Assembly: GCF_002233675.1 (NCBI RefSeq)
Contig: NZ_NMUQ01000003.1
Span: 246,010-310,009, forward strand
Reading direction: 5' to 3'
From: Paenibacillus herberti
Lineage (GTDB): Bacteria; Bacillota; Bacilli; Paenibacillales; Paenibacillaceae
DNA length: 64,000 nucleotides
Part shown: one piece after another, positions 26,812 to 35,844 of the stretch
How the letters are laid out: each line of letters starts with the position of its first letter
Numbering within the stretch: position 1 is the first letter of the stretch
The notes under the pieces: generated by a model
What the model was told of the DNA's origin: nothing
Seen by the model: only the letters and a program-made list of their open reading frames with translations
Database searches by the model: none
Made by a program: the position numbers and the translations under genes

Positions 26812-28745
26812 GTTGGATGAGACCGACAAGCGGCGAGCCGGCTAGCGTACTTCGGCCGGGGGTCACCTTTGAGACAAAATGTTACGAGCAGGATTGGCAG
26901 CAGTTGCTGTTGTCCGACCGGCTGCGTCGAGCCATCGAATTCCATGCGTATCCGTTTGCTGAACGGATTTTGTACATTAATAACGTGGAGCGGCCCGAAC
27001 TGGTGAGTCAGCACGCGCAGAAGCTCGTGGATACGGGTGTTCTAACGTCTTACGTCGTGGTGGAGGAACATAGCGAAGAAGCGCTGCGCTTTTTCGGCTT
27101 GAGCCGAGAGGACTTCCAGGGCGGCTACTGGTATTCCATTGCGGAGCTAGTGAGCATCTACCTGTGTCGTACGGAATATCTGCTGCATTACGCGGGAGAT
27201 TGTATGTTAGAAAATGCAGCAAAATGGGTGGAGCCTGCGCTTGAACGAATGCGGTTGCAGCCTTCCATCGTCTGCGCCAACCCCGTGCCGAACGGCTGGT
27301 TTGAGGATGCGCGGCGGGAAGCGATGCTTACTCGTGGAGACTTCCACTATGGTTATGGCTTTTCCGATCAGTGTTATCTGATTCGCACAATGGATTTCCG
27401 AGCAAGGATTTATGGCGAAAAGCACCCTGCATCGGAGCGTTATCCGGCCTATGGCGGGCAACTTTTCGAAAAACGGGTAGACGCGTGGATGCGCTGCTCG
27501 GGCCTGCTGCGTCTGACTTGGCGGCATGACTGCTATTGGCATCGCAGTGTTCGTAATCCCGTTTCGCAAGATCTGTTGAAGATTTCGGGTTTAATGAAGG
27601 GTCTGGATGTTGATGGGAGTACAGAGAGGCTGGGTCTTAAGAAGAGGCTGAGCCTTGCGGAAAATCTCGGCCTTGCGGAACGGCTTTTTTCTATGGGGAA
27701 TCCGAGTCTAACAGAGGGTATCAAAGAAACGGGCGTTTCGAATCTCGAGGAGGGCGTCAATAGAATGGATGGTCCGAATCTTGTGAAGTCTCTAAATCTT
27801 GCAGAGCCTGCGCTTGCTTGTTATCAAGCTGGGGTTCGAGCAATGGAGGAGAATGATTACGATACGGCGATCCTTTGGCTTCAGCTTGCCGTGAGTGCCA
27901 GATCTCGTGAGCAGCAGGCGGGACGAGAACCAGATCCGGGCTTGAAATGGCTGCCGCAGCTGCAACTAGCCGTCTGTTATGATCGCCTTGGAAAAACGCA
28001 AAAGGCCTGGCTAAGCAATGAAGCAGCCTCGGTGCATGCACCTCATGGACAACCGAGCATTGCCTCTAACCGGATTTATTTGCGTGATCGGCGGCTGTCT
28101 GAGGCAGCGGGAAAAGGGCCGCTGTATAAAAAGGCCGTAGACGGAAGCGGAGCAGGCAACTCTAGTGGTTCTGGGGAGCTACTGTTATCGGTGTTGATTC
28201 CAACGCTGCCAGATCGGAGCGCCGCTATGGGCTCAATGATGGAGGAGCTTCAGGCACAGATGCTCGGACTTCCCGTGGAGCTGCTCGTGCTTACAGACAA
28301 CCGCAAGCGGACGACCGGTGCGAAGCGCAACTCGCTGCTGAAGCAAGCTCAGGGGCGATTTATCGTTTTTATTGATGATGATGACCGGATCACAGAGGAT
28401 TATGTGCATAGGCTTCTGGAGCAGATCGAACGCGAGCCGGATGCGGACTGTATCGTATTCGACGTCATGGTCCATTCGGGCGGCAAGCCGCTGCGTCCAT
28501 GCAAATATGGCACGGAATATCAGTACGGGATGGATGCCAACTTCTATTACCGCAAGCCTAACCATCTGATGGCTTATCGCAGGGAGATTGCGCAGCGCCA
28601 TCATTTTGCCGATGTTAGCTTCGGTGAAGACGATGAGTGGGCTGGTAGGGCGAGTGCTGATGTGAAGCGCCAGCTGCGGATCGATGCGGTCCTATACCAT
28701 TATGATTGGGAAATCAGGCCTCAATCCTGGTATGGAGGCTCTTAG
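26808..28745 (+). CDS. Large glycosyltransferase-like protein with C-terminal GT2 domain
   Basis: A 645-residue protein. Residues about 465-640 form a GT2-like catalytic domain: LLSVLIPTLPDRSA, KRNSLLKQAQGRFIVFIDDD with a DDDD metal site, and FGEDDEWAGRA. The first 260 residues are a different domain I cannot name (AERILYINNVERPELVSQHA, CMLENAAKWVEPALERM). Between them lies a linker with degenerate repeats (LAENLGLAE, LNLAEPALA), followed by a TPR-like helical stretch (AMEENDYDTAILWLQLAV). The start overlaps the upstream glycosyltransferase stop (ATGA). Confidence 0.82.
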   Translation: MSWMRPTSGEPASVLRPGVTFETKCYEQDWQQLLLSDRLRRAIEFHAYPFAERILYINNVERPELVSQHAQKLVDTGVLTSYVVVEEHSEEALRFFGLSREDFQGGYWYSIAELVSIYLCRTEYLLHYAGDCMLENAAKWVEPALERMRLQPSIVCANPVPNGWFEDARREAMLTRGDFHYGYGFSDQCYLIRTMDFRARIYGEKHPASERYPAYGGQLFEKRVDAWMRCSGLLRLTWRHDCYWHRSVRNPVSQDLLKISGLMKGLDVDGSTERLGLKKRLSLAENLGLAERLFSMGNPSLTEGIKETGVSNLEEGVNRMDGPNLVKSLNLAEPALACYQAGVRAMEENDYDTAILWLQLAVSARSREQQAGREPDPGLKWLPQLQLAVCYDRLGKTQKAWLSNEAASVHAPHGQPSIASNRIYLRDRRLSEAAGKGPLYKKAVDGSGAGNSSGSGELLLSVLIPTLPDRSAAMGSMMEELQAQMLGLPVELLVLTDNRKRTTGAKRNSLLKQAQGRFIVFIDDDDRITEDYVHRLLEQIEREPDADCIVFDVMVHSGGKPLRPCKYGTEYQYGMDANFYYRKPNHLMAYRREIAQRHHFADVSFGEDDEWAGRASADVKRQLRIDAVLYHYDWEIRPQSWYGGS

Positions 28746-28768
28746 CGGCAAGTTGGATGGGACGGGGA

Positions 28769-28832
28769 AGTTGGATAGTTGGATAGTTGGATAGTTGGAT
28801 AGTTGGATAGTTGGATAGTTGGATAGTTGGAA
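28769..28832. repeat. 8-bp microsatellite AGTTGGAT, 7 full copies plus one variant
   Basis: Perfect head-to-tail copies of AGTTGGAT from 28769 to 28824, then AGTTGGAA. It begins 24 bp after the glycosyltransferase stop. A tract like this changes copy number easily by slippage, but it lies outside any gene. Confidence 0.97.
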
Positions 28833-28882
28833 AAAGGAAAAGGAATAGGAAAAGGAATAGGAAAAGGAATAGGAATAGAAGG
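28833..28882. repeat. 12-bp purine-rich repeat
   Basis: About three copies of AAAAGGAATAGG directly follow the 8-bp microsatellite and decay into AATAGAAGG. The strand is almost purely purine. Confidence 0.9.
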
Positions 28883-28944
28883 AAAAGGCATCAAAGGGAA
28901 GGTACCAGTGGGGGAAGGCATCAGAGGGAATAGGCATCGGTGGG

Positions 28945-28998
28945 AAAAGGCATCAAAGCGTAGCGGCCGGAGTGGCTGCAACGCATTGATGCCTTTTT
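28945..28998 (+). terminator. Terminator of the glycosyltransferase pair
   Basis: AAAAGGCATCAA (28945 onward) pairs with TTGATGCCTTTTT (to 28998) around a GC-rich interior, leaving a T run. Shorter GGCATC elements just upstream (28884-28940) look like degenerate copies of its left arm. Confidence 0.7.
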
Positions 28999-29162
28999 GG
29001 TATTGAACCTCCATCGCATTGCAGGCCCTGCTGTTTTGGACAGGGGATGTGCGCGGCGGAGGCATGCGATAGTGGAGTGCGATGGAGATAGGTTCCGGAG
29101 GTGGAATTAGGATACCAATAAGCGGATAAGGGTATCCGTTCCATACTCACTTCATTACTGCT

Positions 29163-29754
29163 ATGTAGCAATTGTTACTGCTCCCGGGCAGATGGGTGGT
29201 CACCAGTGGAGTAAGCAAGTAGCTTTTGCTACTTGGTGAGAGCAGCTGCGGCGCCGGGAGGAGCAAGCAAGTAGCTTTTGCTACTTGGTGCGGGCTGATG
29301 CGGCGCCGGGAGGAGCAAGCAAGTAGCTTTTGCTACTTGGTGCGGGCTGATGCGGCGCCGGGAGGAGCAAGCAAGTAGCTTTTGCTACTTGGTGCAGGCT
29401 GCTGCGGCGCCGGGAGTAGCAAGCAAGTAGCTTTTGCTACTTGGTGCAGGCTGTGGCGGCGCTGGGAGTAGCAAGCAAGTAGCTTTTGCTACTTGGTGCG
29501 GGCTGATGCGGCGCCGGGAGTAGCAAGCAAGTAGCTTTTGCTACTTGGTAAGAGCTGCTGCGGCGCCGGGAGTAGCAAGCAAGTAGCTTTTGCTACTTGG
29601 TGAGAGCTTCAGCGAAGCCAGAGGAGCAAGCAAGTAGCTTTTGCTACTTGGAGCGTGCTGCTGCGGCGCCGGGAGAATAAGCAAGTAGCTTTTGTTACTT
29701 GGAGCGTGCTTCTGTGGCGGCAGTTGGAGCAACCCAGTAGCTTTTGCTACTTGG
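29163..29754. repeat. Hairpin array A: 11 copies at 52-bp period
   Basis: The palindrome CAAGTAGCTTTTGCTACTTG (8-bp perfect arms, TTTT loop) recurs with core starts near 29217, 29269, 29321, 29373, 29425, 29477, 29529, 29581, 29633, 29685 and 29737. The 32-bp spacers are near-identical (GGTGCGGGCTGATGCGGCGC plus CGGGAGGAGCAAG, with GAG/TAG variants). A decayed twelfth unit is visible around 29163. The period is not a multiple of three and no frame runs through the array, so it is non-coding. It lies between convergent genes. Confidence 0.95.
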
Positions 29755-29773
29755 TGCGGGTTGTCCGGGCTGA

Positions 29774-29804
29774 GCGCGCTGCACAGGTTATCTGTGCAGC
29801 GCGC
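29774..29804 (-). terminator. GC-rich hairpin, possible terminator
   Basis: A perfect 13-bp stem GCGCGCTGCACAG/CTGTGCAGCGCGC with a 5-nt loop lies just beyond the stop of the methyltransferase gene on the minus strand. It lacks a T tract, so it may be an attenuating or boundary structure. Confidence 0.45.
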
Positions 29805-29815
29805 AACCCCGCGCG

Positions 29816-30481
29816 TTAGCGGCTATAATGCTCCCGCAGCAACGGATAACTCGCCAGAAGCATCTCCATAACGGGGCCGGAGCCATTCGGAGCGGCAACG
29901 CCAAGACCGGCTGAATGACCGAAGCTGAACGACGGGCAGCGGGCAGATAGCTCCTGCCACCATTGCCAAACGCCAAAATCCCCGATTCTCATTTCCGTAT
30001 CGTGAATGAGTAGCAGCCCGCCTGGTGCCAACTTGGGCATCCAGACTTCACAGTCATGCCGCACAGCCTCGTAGGTGTGCAGTCCGTCCACATGTAAAAT
30101 ATCGATCGAGCCGTCCGGATACTGCAAGCTCGCATCGTCAAATGTATTACGGTTCAGGAGGGCGTGGGGAAAGCGCTCCGCCACCCGGCTGACCATCGAG
30201 AATACATTTTCGTCGTAATGACCAGAATGAGCATCCCCCTCCCATGTATCCACCGCGTGCAGCTGCGTTCCTTTCAGAGACAGATCCTTGGCCGCCTGGC
30301 AAAAGCTGAAAAATGAACTGCCATAATGGGTGCCCAGCTCCACAACCAGAGGAGGACGAGTGTTGGCTACGAGATCATAGCCGAAGCGAACATGCCCCCG
30401 CCAAGCGGATTCGCTTTCGAACAGGGGAGAGATAAGGTTCATTTCAAAGACAGGATTATAAAATGTCCACGTTTCAGTCAT
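29816..30481 (-). CDS. Class I SAM-dependent methyltransferase (Methyltransf_24 type)
   Basis: A 221-residue protein from the ATG at 30481, 9 bp after AGGAGG (an ATG at 30487 is only 3 bp away). LVVELGTHYGSSFFSFCQ is the SAM-binding motif, VDTWEGDAHSGHYDENVF and DILHVDGLHTYEAVRHD follow, and LLLIHDTEMR closes the core. These are the marks of the group often found with glycan and rhamnan synthesis genes. Facing the glycosyltransferase genes across the hairpin array, it may methylate a surface glycan, which is inference. Confidence 0.85.
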   Translation of the reverse strand: MTETWTFYNPVFEMNLISPLFESESAWRGHVRFGYDLVANTRPPLVVELGTHYGSSFFSFCQAAKDLSLKGTQLHAVDTWEGDAHSGHYDENVFSMVSRVAERFPHALLNRNTFDDASLQYPDGSIDILHVDGLHTYEAVRHDCEVWMPKLAPGGLLLIHDTEMRIGDFGVWQWWQELSARCPSFSFGHSAGLGVAAPNGSGPVMEMLLASYPLLREHYSR

Positions 30482-30713
30482 GCGCATCAGCCTCCTTGGT
30501 CCAGCTGCAGTGCCAATCTTCTCTATGATATGAATGGAACCTTCTATTATGAAAGGACAAGCATTGAATGGTGTGTTTTTATAACGAAGGACGGTTCAGT
30601 TGACTAACGGTTAAGCTCATTAATTTAAATACGGCGGAAAAAAGCCAGAGTCTGGTTATTACCAGTAGGGTATTAATAAGTCTGGAGATCAATTCGAGGA
30701 GGCAGCGACAGCA

Positions 30714-31466
30714 ATGATCAAAATCGTGCTTGTCCGCCATGGACAAAGTCAGTACAACGAGCAGAACCGATTCACGGGATGGACCGATGTGGATCTGACG
30801 AAGCAAGGGAGGGAGGAAGCTCGCAGGGCGGGGGAGATTTTGCTAACTAATAAGTTTGTATTCGATGTCGCTTATACTTCTGTGCTGAAAAGGGCGATCC
30901 GCACCCTGTGGATCATTCAGGACGAGATGAGCCTGTTGTGGATTCCGACCGACAAGTCATGGATGCTTAATGAGCGGCACTACGGCGCGCTGCAAGGGCT
31001 GAACAAGCAAGAGACCGCTGAGAAATATGGAGAGGATCAAGTTCAGCTATGGAGGCGTTCTGTCAGCGTAAGGCCACCGGTGATGGATAAGTCGGATTCG
31101 CGCTACGAGGGCGCAGACCCCAGGTACAAGGACGTAGTCGATTCAGTACCCGTCACGGAAAATCTGGATGATACGGAGCAGCGAGTGCTGGCCTACTGGA
31201 AAGAGAAGGTGGAGCCTTCTCTGCATGAGAATCGGCGCGTCCTAATCGTGGCTCATGGCAATACAATTCGGGCGCTTGTCCGATATTTGGACGATATTCC
31301 GGGAGATGGAATTGCAACGCTGAGCATCCCTACTGGCACACCTTTAGTTTATGAGCTGGATGAGCAATTGAAACCTATACGCCATTACTATTTGGAGGAA
31401 AATAAGCGCAAGGTCCACGACGCGGTGGAAGCTGCCGAGGGCGCTCCGGACGTTCGATCGGAATAA
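30714..31466 (+). CDS. gpmA: 2,3-bisphosphoglycerate-dependent phosphoglycerate mutase
   Basis: Glycolytic mutase of 250 residues interconverting 3- and 2-phosphoglycerate. The phospho-histidine lies in [19 protein letters not shown], the substrate loop is [13 protein letters not shown], and the second catalytic His is in [19 protein letters not shown] lies 11 bp before the ATG. A 20-residue acidic tail ([18 protein letters not shown]) extends past the usual C-terminus. It appears to be a single-gene unit. Confidence 0.96.
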   Translation: MIKIVLVRHGQSQYNEQNRFTGWTDVDLTKQGREEARRAGEILLTNKFVFDVAYTSVLKRAIRTLWIIQDEMSLLWIPTDKSWMLNERHYGALQGLNKQETAEKYGEDQVQLWRRSVSVRPPVMDKSDSRYEGADPRYKDVVDSVPVTENLDDTEQRVLAYWKEKVEPSLHENRRVLIVAHGNTIRALVRYLDDIPGDGIATLSIPTGTPLVYELDEQLKPIRHYYLEENKRKVHDAVEAAEGAPDVRSE

Positions 31467-31688
31467 GGGGCAGGCCGGGCGAGGGCCTGACATCGTTCTT
31501 GTATAACGCTTCGCTGAACTATTGCGCTGCTCCATACTTGGAATGCCGCTTTGGCTCGTTTAGCCAGTCATGCTTTAATTGACGAATGTGGAAAAGGGAC
31601 TTAAACTAATTTTACTGACTTTTCATCCTTTGAATGATTCGCGGAAACAAGATTTAACCTCAATAAATAAGGGAAAAGGGGATCTGAG

Positions 31689-32735
31689 ATGAGTAAAAAA
31701 ATCTTGGCAACAGCGCTTCTGTCGCTGACGCTGATCGCGGCGGGTTGCGGCGCCAAAACAACGACGAACGATGGAGGTGCGGCAAGTCCTGCTCCGTCCG
31801 GCGGAGCGGCTGAGGGCGGCAAAAACTACACGATCGCCATCTCGCAAATTGTTGAGCACCCGTCTCTGGATGCGACGCGCGACGGTTTCCTGGCCGCGCT
31901 GAAGGACGCCGGGATCGAAGAAGGTAAAAACCTGAAGGTCGAATTTGACTCCGCTCAGGATGATCAAAGTAACAATTTGTCCATTGCCCAGAAAATAGCT
32001 GGCGGAGATGCTGATCTTGCACTTGGTATCGCGACACCTTCGGCTCAGGCGCTTGTTGAAAATGTGAAGAAAATTCCAGTTCTGTTCGCGGCAGTCACAG
32101 ATCCAGTGGCCTCCAATATCGTGACGAGTCTGGACAAGCCGGGCGGCAATGTGACAGGAGCTTCCGACACCAATCCTGCCGCTGTCGTTCAGCTGATGGA
32201 TTTCATCGCATCCGATTTTCCTAAAGTAAAAACGGTCGGCATGGTCATCAATGAGGGTGAGTCCAACGCCGTTGTCATGGCTGATAATGCCGAGCAGGCA
32301 CTTTCCAAGCATGGCATCAAGTTGGTCAAAGCTCCAGTGACTAACACCTCCGAGGTGAAGCAGGCTGCTGAATCTCTCATTGGCAAAGCCGATGCGCTGT
32401 TCATCGCGCTGGACAACAGGGTTGTCAGCGGCTCGGATGCTATCATCGAGGTGGCCAACGCGAACAAGATTCCTTTCTTCTCCAGTGATCGCGATACAGT
32501 GGAAAAAGGCGCTTTTGCCACGGTCGGCTTTAAATATTATGATCATGGTTATCAAGTCGGTCAAATGGCTGCCGAAGTATTAAAGGACGGCAAAAATCCA
32601 GGGGATATGCCGGTCAAAATGCAAGAGAAGCTCGATCTGATCCTGAACCTTAAATCCGCAGAGGCGCAGGGAATTACCGTTACAGACGCAATGAAAGGCC
32701 AAGTCAAGGACGCGGCTGCGAATATTATTCAATAA
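31689..32735 (+). CDS. ABC transporter substrate-binding lipoprotein (TrpX-like)
   Basis: A 348-residue lipoprotein with lipobox LIAAGC and a Gly/Ala/Ser linker to about residue 48. The body (IAISQIVEHPSLDATRDGFL, then DPVASNIVTSLDKPGGNVTG) is the signature of the PF04392 family, which includes streptococcal TrpX and binds aromatic amino acids or related small ligands. It heads a three-gene unit with permease and ATPase. The ligand is inferred only from the family. Confidence 0.9.
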   Translation: MSKKILATALLSLTLIAAGCGAKTTTNDGGAASPAPSGGAAEGGKNYTIAISQIVEHPSLDATRDGFLAALKDAGIEEGKNLKVEFDSAQDDQSNNLSIAQKIAGGDADLALGIATPSAQALVENVKKIPVLFAAVTDPVASNIVTSLDKPGGNVTGASDTNPAAVVQLMDFIASDFPKVKTVGMVINEGESNAVVMADNAEQALSKHGIKLVKAPVTNTSEVKQAAESLIGKADALFIALDNRVVSGSDAIIEVANANKIPFFSSDRDTVEKGAFATVGFKYYDHGYQVGQMAAEVLKDGKNPGDMPVKMQEKLDLILNLKSAEAQGITVTDAMKGQVKDAAANIIQ

Positions 32736-32749
32736 GAGGTGTTTTTGCT

Positions 32750-33712
32750 GTGATGATCATGTCCCTCACCTCCTTCAATGGAGCGATTGAGCTTGGTCTT
32801 ATCTATGCCTTGATGGCACTCGGGGTTTACATCACGTACCGCATTCTAGACTTTCCCGATCTGACCGTAGACGGCAGCTTCACGACCGGAGCCGGTATCT
32901 CTGTTATTATGATCGGCCAAGGTTATCCGGCTTTGATCGCTACATTGGCAGGTATGGCAGGGGGCATGATTGCCGGAGCCTGCACAGGATTGTTGCATAC
33001 AAAGGGCAAAATCAACGGCCTGCTGGCCGGTATTCTGATGATGATCGCTCTTTATTCCATCAATTTAAGGATTATGGATAAGCCTAACTTGCCGGTCAAG
33101 GTGCAAGAAGGCCTGTTCGGCGGCATCGTCCGTTCCGATGGATTCTCGCTTGGCGGTGTATCCTGGCTGTACGCTGCCGTGCTGGTTGTAGTTATTCTGT
33201 TCGTCTGGCAGCTTCTGGTCGCGTTTTTTAATACCGATATGGGACTGAGCCTCCGGGCGACCGGCGACAACAAACGCATGATCCGCAGCTTTGGCGGCAA
33301 TACCGACCGCACGACTATTATCGGCGTGAGCTTGTCCAATGGTCTTGTAGCTCTGTCGGGAGCGCTTATTGCGCAGGACGCCGGTTTTGCCGACATTAGC
33401 ATGGGTATTGGCATGATCGTGATCGGACTTGCTTCGGTCATTATTGGTGAAGCTATTTTCGGCTCAAGGGGCATTCTCGTCACGACGCTGGCAGTTATCG
33501 TCGGCGCCGTTGTGTACCGGGTCGTCATCGCGGCGGCTTTGCATGCTGAATTCTTAAACCTTAAGACATCGGATCTGAAGCTGATCACAGCGGCCATCGT
33601 CATTGTGGCGCTTGTTGTGCCAACCGTGAATAGATCGCTCAAGCAGAAGCGGCAGGCGCGTCGCCGCACGGCCGAGCTGGCCGGCGTCGTTCCTGGAAAG
33701 GGGGAGCTATAA
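32750..33712 (+). CDS. ABC transporter permease (TrpY-like)
   Basis: A 320-residue permease of the BPD_transp_2 class with eight to nine membrane spans. FNGAIELGLIYALMALGVYI and TYRILDFPDLTVDGSFTTGA are typical of the partner of PF04392 binding proteins. The GTG at 32750 lies 8 bp after AAGAGGTG, and ATG codons follow at 32753 and 32759, so the exact start is open. A basic C-terminal tail (KQKRQARRRTAEL) faces the cytoplasm. The ATPase gene begins at the very next base. Confidence 0.9.
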   Translation: MMIMSLTSFNGAIELGLIYALMALGVYITYRILDFPDLTVDGSFTTGAGISVIMIGQGYPALIATLAGMAGGMIAGACTGLLHTKGKINGLLAGILMMIALYSINLRIMDKPNLPVKVQEGLFGGIVRSDGFSLGGVSWLYAAVLVVVILFVWQLLVAFFNTDMGLSLRATGDNKRMIRSFGGNTDRTTIIGVSLSNGLVALSGALIAQDAGFADISMGIGMIVIGLASVIIGEAIFGSRGILVTTLAVIVGAVVYRVVIAAALHAEFLNLKTSDLKLITAAIVIVALVVPTVNRSLKQKRQARRRTAELAGVVPGKGEL

Positions 33713-34507
33713 ATGCTCAGAATCCAATCCGCATCCAAGCTTTTTAATCCCGGTACCGTTGATGAAAAGATCGCTCTGATGAACATCAACCTCAATCTCA
33801 ACAAAGGGGACTTCGTTACCGTCATCGGCAGCAACGGAGCCGGCAAGTCGACGATAATGAATCTGATCTCCGGCGTTATGAAGCCAGATCTTGGCAGCGT
33901 CTTTATCGCTGGATCGGATATTACCGACCTGTCCGAAGCGAAGCGCAGCCGCTGGATCGGCCGTGTGTTCCAAGATCCGATGGCTGGTACGGCTCCCAAT
34001 ATGACCATCGAAGAGAATTTGGCGATGGCCTACAATCGTGGCAAGCCCCGCGGCTTCGGCTGGGCGGTGACAGCCCGCCGTCGTAAGCTGTTCCGCGAAC
34101 AGCTAGAGAAGCTCGGCATCGGGCTGGAAAACCGGCTGCGCGCCAAAGTCGGCCTGTTGTCTGGCGGCGAGCGGCAGGCGCTCAGCTTGCTGATGGCGAC
34201 GTTTACGGAGCCGGATATTTTGCTGCTGGATGAACATACCGCAGCGCTTGACCCGGCCCGGGCAGAGCTGATTACCCGCCTCACCGAGAGCCTGGTGCGC
34301 GAGATGAACCTGACCACGCTGATGGTCACCCATAACATGGAGCAGGCAATTCGTCTCGGCAATCGCCTGATCATGATGGACAAGGGCCGTATCATTCTCG
34401 ATATCCCGGAGAGCCGCAAACAAGGGCTCACCGTTCAACAGCTGCTCGGCGAGTTCGAGCAGATTAGCGGCCAGAAGCTGGCCGATGATCGACTGGTGCT
34501 CGGCTAG
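33713..34507 (+). CDS. ABC transporter ATP-binding protein (TrpZ-like)
   Basis: A 264-residue ATPase. Walker A is GSNGAGKST (residues 39-47), the signature is LLSGGERQALSLLMA, Walker B is ILLLDEHTAALDP and the switch His is in VTHNM. The DEHTAALDP form is characteristic of ATPases in this TrpXYZ-type group. It completes the importer started at 31689 and is followed by a terminator. Confidence 0.93.
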   Translation: MLRIQSASKLFNPGTVDEKIALMNINLNLNKGDFVTVIGSNGAGKSTIMNLISGVMKPDLGSVFIAGSDITDLSEAKRSRWIGRVFQDPMAGTAPNMTIEENLAMAYNRGKPRGFGWAVTARRRKLFREQLEKLGIGLENRLRAKVGLLSGGERQALSLLMATFTEPDILLLDEHTAALDPARAELITRLTESLVREMNLTTLMVTHNMEQAIRLGNRLIMMDKGRIILDIPESRKQGLTVQQLLGEFEQISGQKLADDRLVLG

Positions 34508-34536
34508 AGCGAGCTGGAAACTTTATAGTAAGTTTT

Positions 34537-34571
34537 AGTCCGCTTCCCGAATGGGGGAGCGGGCTTTTTTT
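34537..34571 (+). terminator. Terminator of the TrpXYZ-like operon
   Basis: A 12-bp stem AGTCCGCTTCCC/GGGGAGCGGGCT, with two G-T pairs, a 5-nt loop and TTTTTTT. Confidence 0.88.
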
Positions 34572-34788
34572 CGACTAGCGCATAGATGGCAGAGCTGAGT
34601 CGGGGCAAGTCATTAGCCGCGGTCAGGCTTGAGCAATGTCTGAAAGCGGTAGCGCTGTCATCGTGTGCGGAATCAAGGATATGTCAGCCCTTGCCTGTAC
34701 TGAAGCGACTTTCAGTGTAAGTTGAGTTATAATTAGACATATTTTATTGCCAATGAAGTTTGGCGTATCGAACTAGGAGTGAATGACT
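34572..34788 (+). promoter_or_regulatory. Upstream region of the glycosyltransferase/membrane protein pair
   Basis: A perfect TATAAT box at 34728-34733 lies about 55 bp before the start at 34789. I see no convincing -35 box, and nothing else in this stretch. Confidence 0.4.
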
Positions 34789-35832
34789 ATGAACAAAAAG
34801 CCGATTCTAGGCATTGTTGTACCTTGTTACAATGAGGTAGAGGTTTTGGAGCTGACGGTTGTTGAGCTCGACGCCGTACTGGAAGGAATGGAAAAGGAAG
34901 GAATCATTTCTACGGAGAGCTTCATTATGTTCGTAAATGATGGCAGTCGGGACGGCACATGGCAGTTGATTGCCAGCCTGAAGGAACGCTACCGCAGAGT
35001 ATCTGGCCTGAATATGGCCGGCAATGTCGGCCATCAGAACGCATTACTAGGCGGCCTGATGAACGCGAAGCGTCATGCGGACTGCCTTGTGTCCATCGAT
35101 GCAGACCTTCAGGATGATGTAAGGGTCATCCGCGACATGGTGCTTCGCTACCAGGAGGGCTGTGACATCGTTTACGGTGTGCGCAGCAGCCGCCAGCGGG
35201 ATACTTGGTTCAAGCGGACGACTGCGCAGGGTTTTTATAAAGTTATGGAGGGACTCGGCCTGCGTATCGTGAACAACCACGCGGATTATCGGTTGATGAG
35301 CCGACGTTCGTTGGACGAGCTGGCGAGGTTCACTGAGGTGAATCTTTTTCTGCGCGGTATCGTGCCTATGCTCGGTTTCCAGACTGGAATCGTTTATTAT
35401 GAGCGACTGGAGCGGGCGGCGGGAGAGTCCAAATACCCGCTCAAAAAGATGATCAGCTTCGCGCTGGAGGGTATCACTTCACTATCGGTCAAGCCGATCC
35501 GAATGGTTACGGCAGCCGGTTTTATCGTTTTCGCTGTTAGTATCATCATGGCTCTTTACGGGATTGTCTCTAATGTGATGGGCAATGCCGTCAGCGGCTG
35601 GTCTTCACTGATCGTCTCCATGTGGTTCATCGGCGGTGTGCAGCTATTGTCAGTTGGCCTTATCGGTGAATACATCGGCAAAATCTACCGTGAGGTCAAA
35701 CGACGTCCTCTCTACATTGTGGAAAGAGAGCTTGCACCAGGTGTACGCCGGGACAAGGGGGCACAACCCGGTGCAGAAGAAGAGGCTGGGCAGGATAATC
35801 AGCCAGAGGATGCTCTCCATGCTCTGTACTAG
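34789..35832 (+). CDS. Polyprenyl-phosphate-type GT2 glycosyltransferase (GtrB/DPM1-like)
   Basis: A 347-residue membrane enzyme from the ATG at 34789, 8 bp after AGGAGT (an ATG at 34783 is too close). GIVVPCYNEVEVLELTVVEL and FVNDGSRDGTW open the GT2 domain, SIDADLQDD is the metal site, and GESKYPLKKMISFALEGITS leads to two membrane spans (about 240-310). Such enzymes load a sugar onto undecaprenyl phosphate for use outside the membrane. The 30-residue acidic tail is unusual. It is 12 bp from the next membrane gene, its likely partner. Confidence 0.9.
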   Translation: MNKKPILGIVVPCYNEVEVLELTVVELDAVLEGMEKEGIISTESFIMFVNDGSRDGTWQLIASLKERYRRVSGLNMAGNVGHQNALLGGLMNAKRHADCLVSIDADLQDDVRVIRDMVLRYQEGCDIVYGVRSSRQRDTWFKRTTAQGFYKVMEGLGLRIVNNHADYRLMSRRSLDELARFTEVNLFLRGIVPMLGFQTGIVYYERLERAAGESKYPLKKMISFALEGITSLSVKPIRMVTAAGFIVFAVSIIMALYGIVSNVMGNAVSGWSSLIVSMWFIGGVQLLSVGLIGEYIGKIYREVKRRPLYIVERELAPGVRRDKGAQPGAEEEAGQDNQPEDALHALY

Positions 35833-35844
35833 GAGGAATCGCGT

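Noticed and set aside
29163-29754. CRISPR array
   Set aside because: Spacers are nearly identical to each other instead of unique, the conserved unit includes spacer and repeat alike, and no cas gene is in the window.
31623-32564. A 313-residue minus-strand open frame
   Set aside because: It lies entirely opposite the TrpX-like lipoprotein gene and shows no motif or ribosome site.
33052-34008. A 318-residue minus-strand open frame
   Set aside because: It is antisense to the permease and ATPase genes, which have clear motifs. The frame is a by-product of their codon bias.
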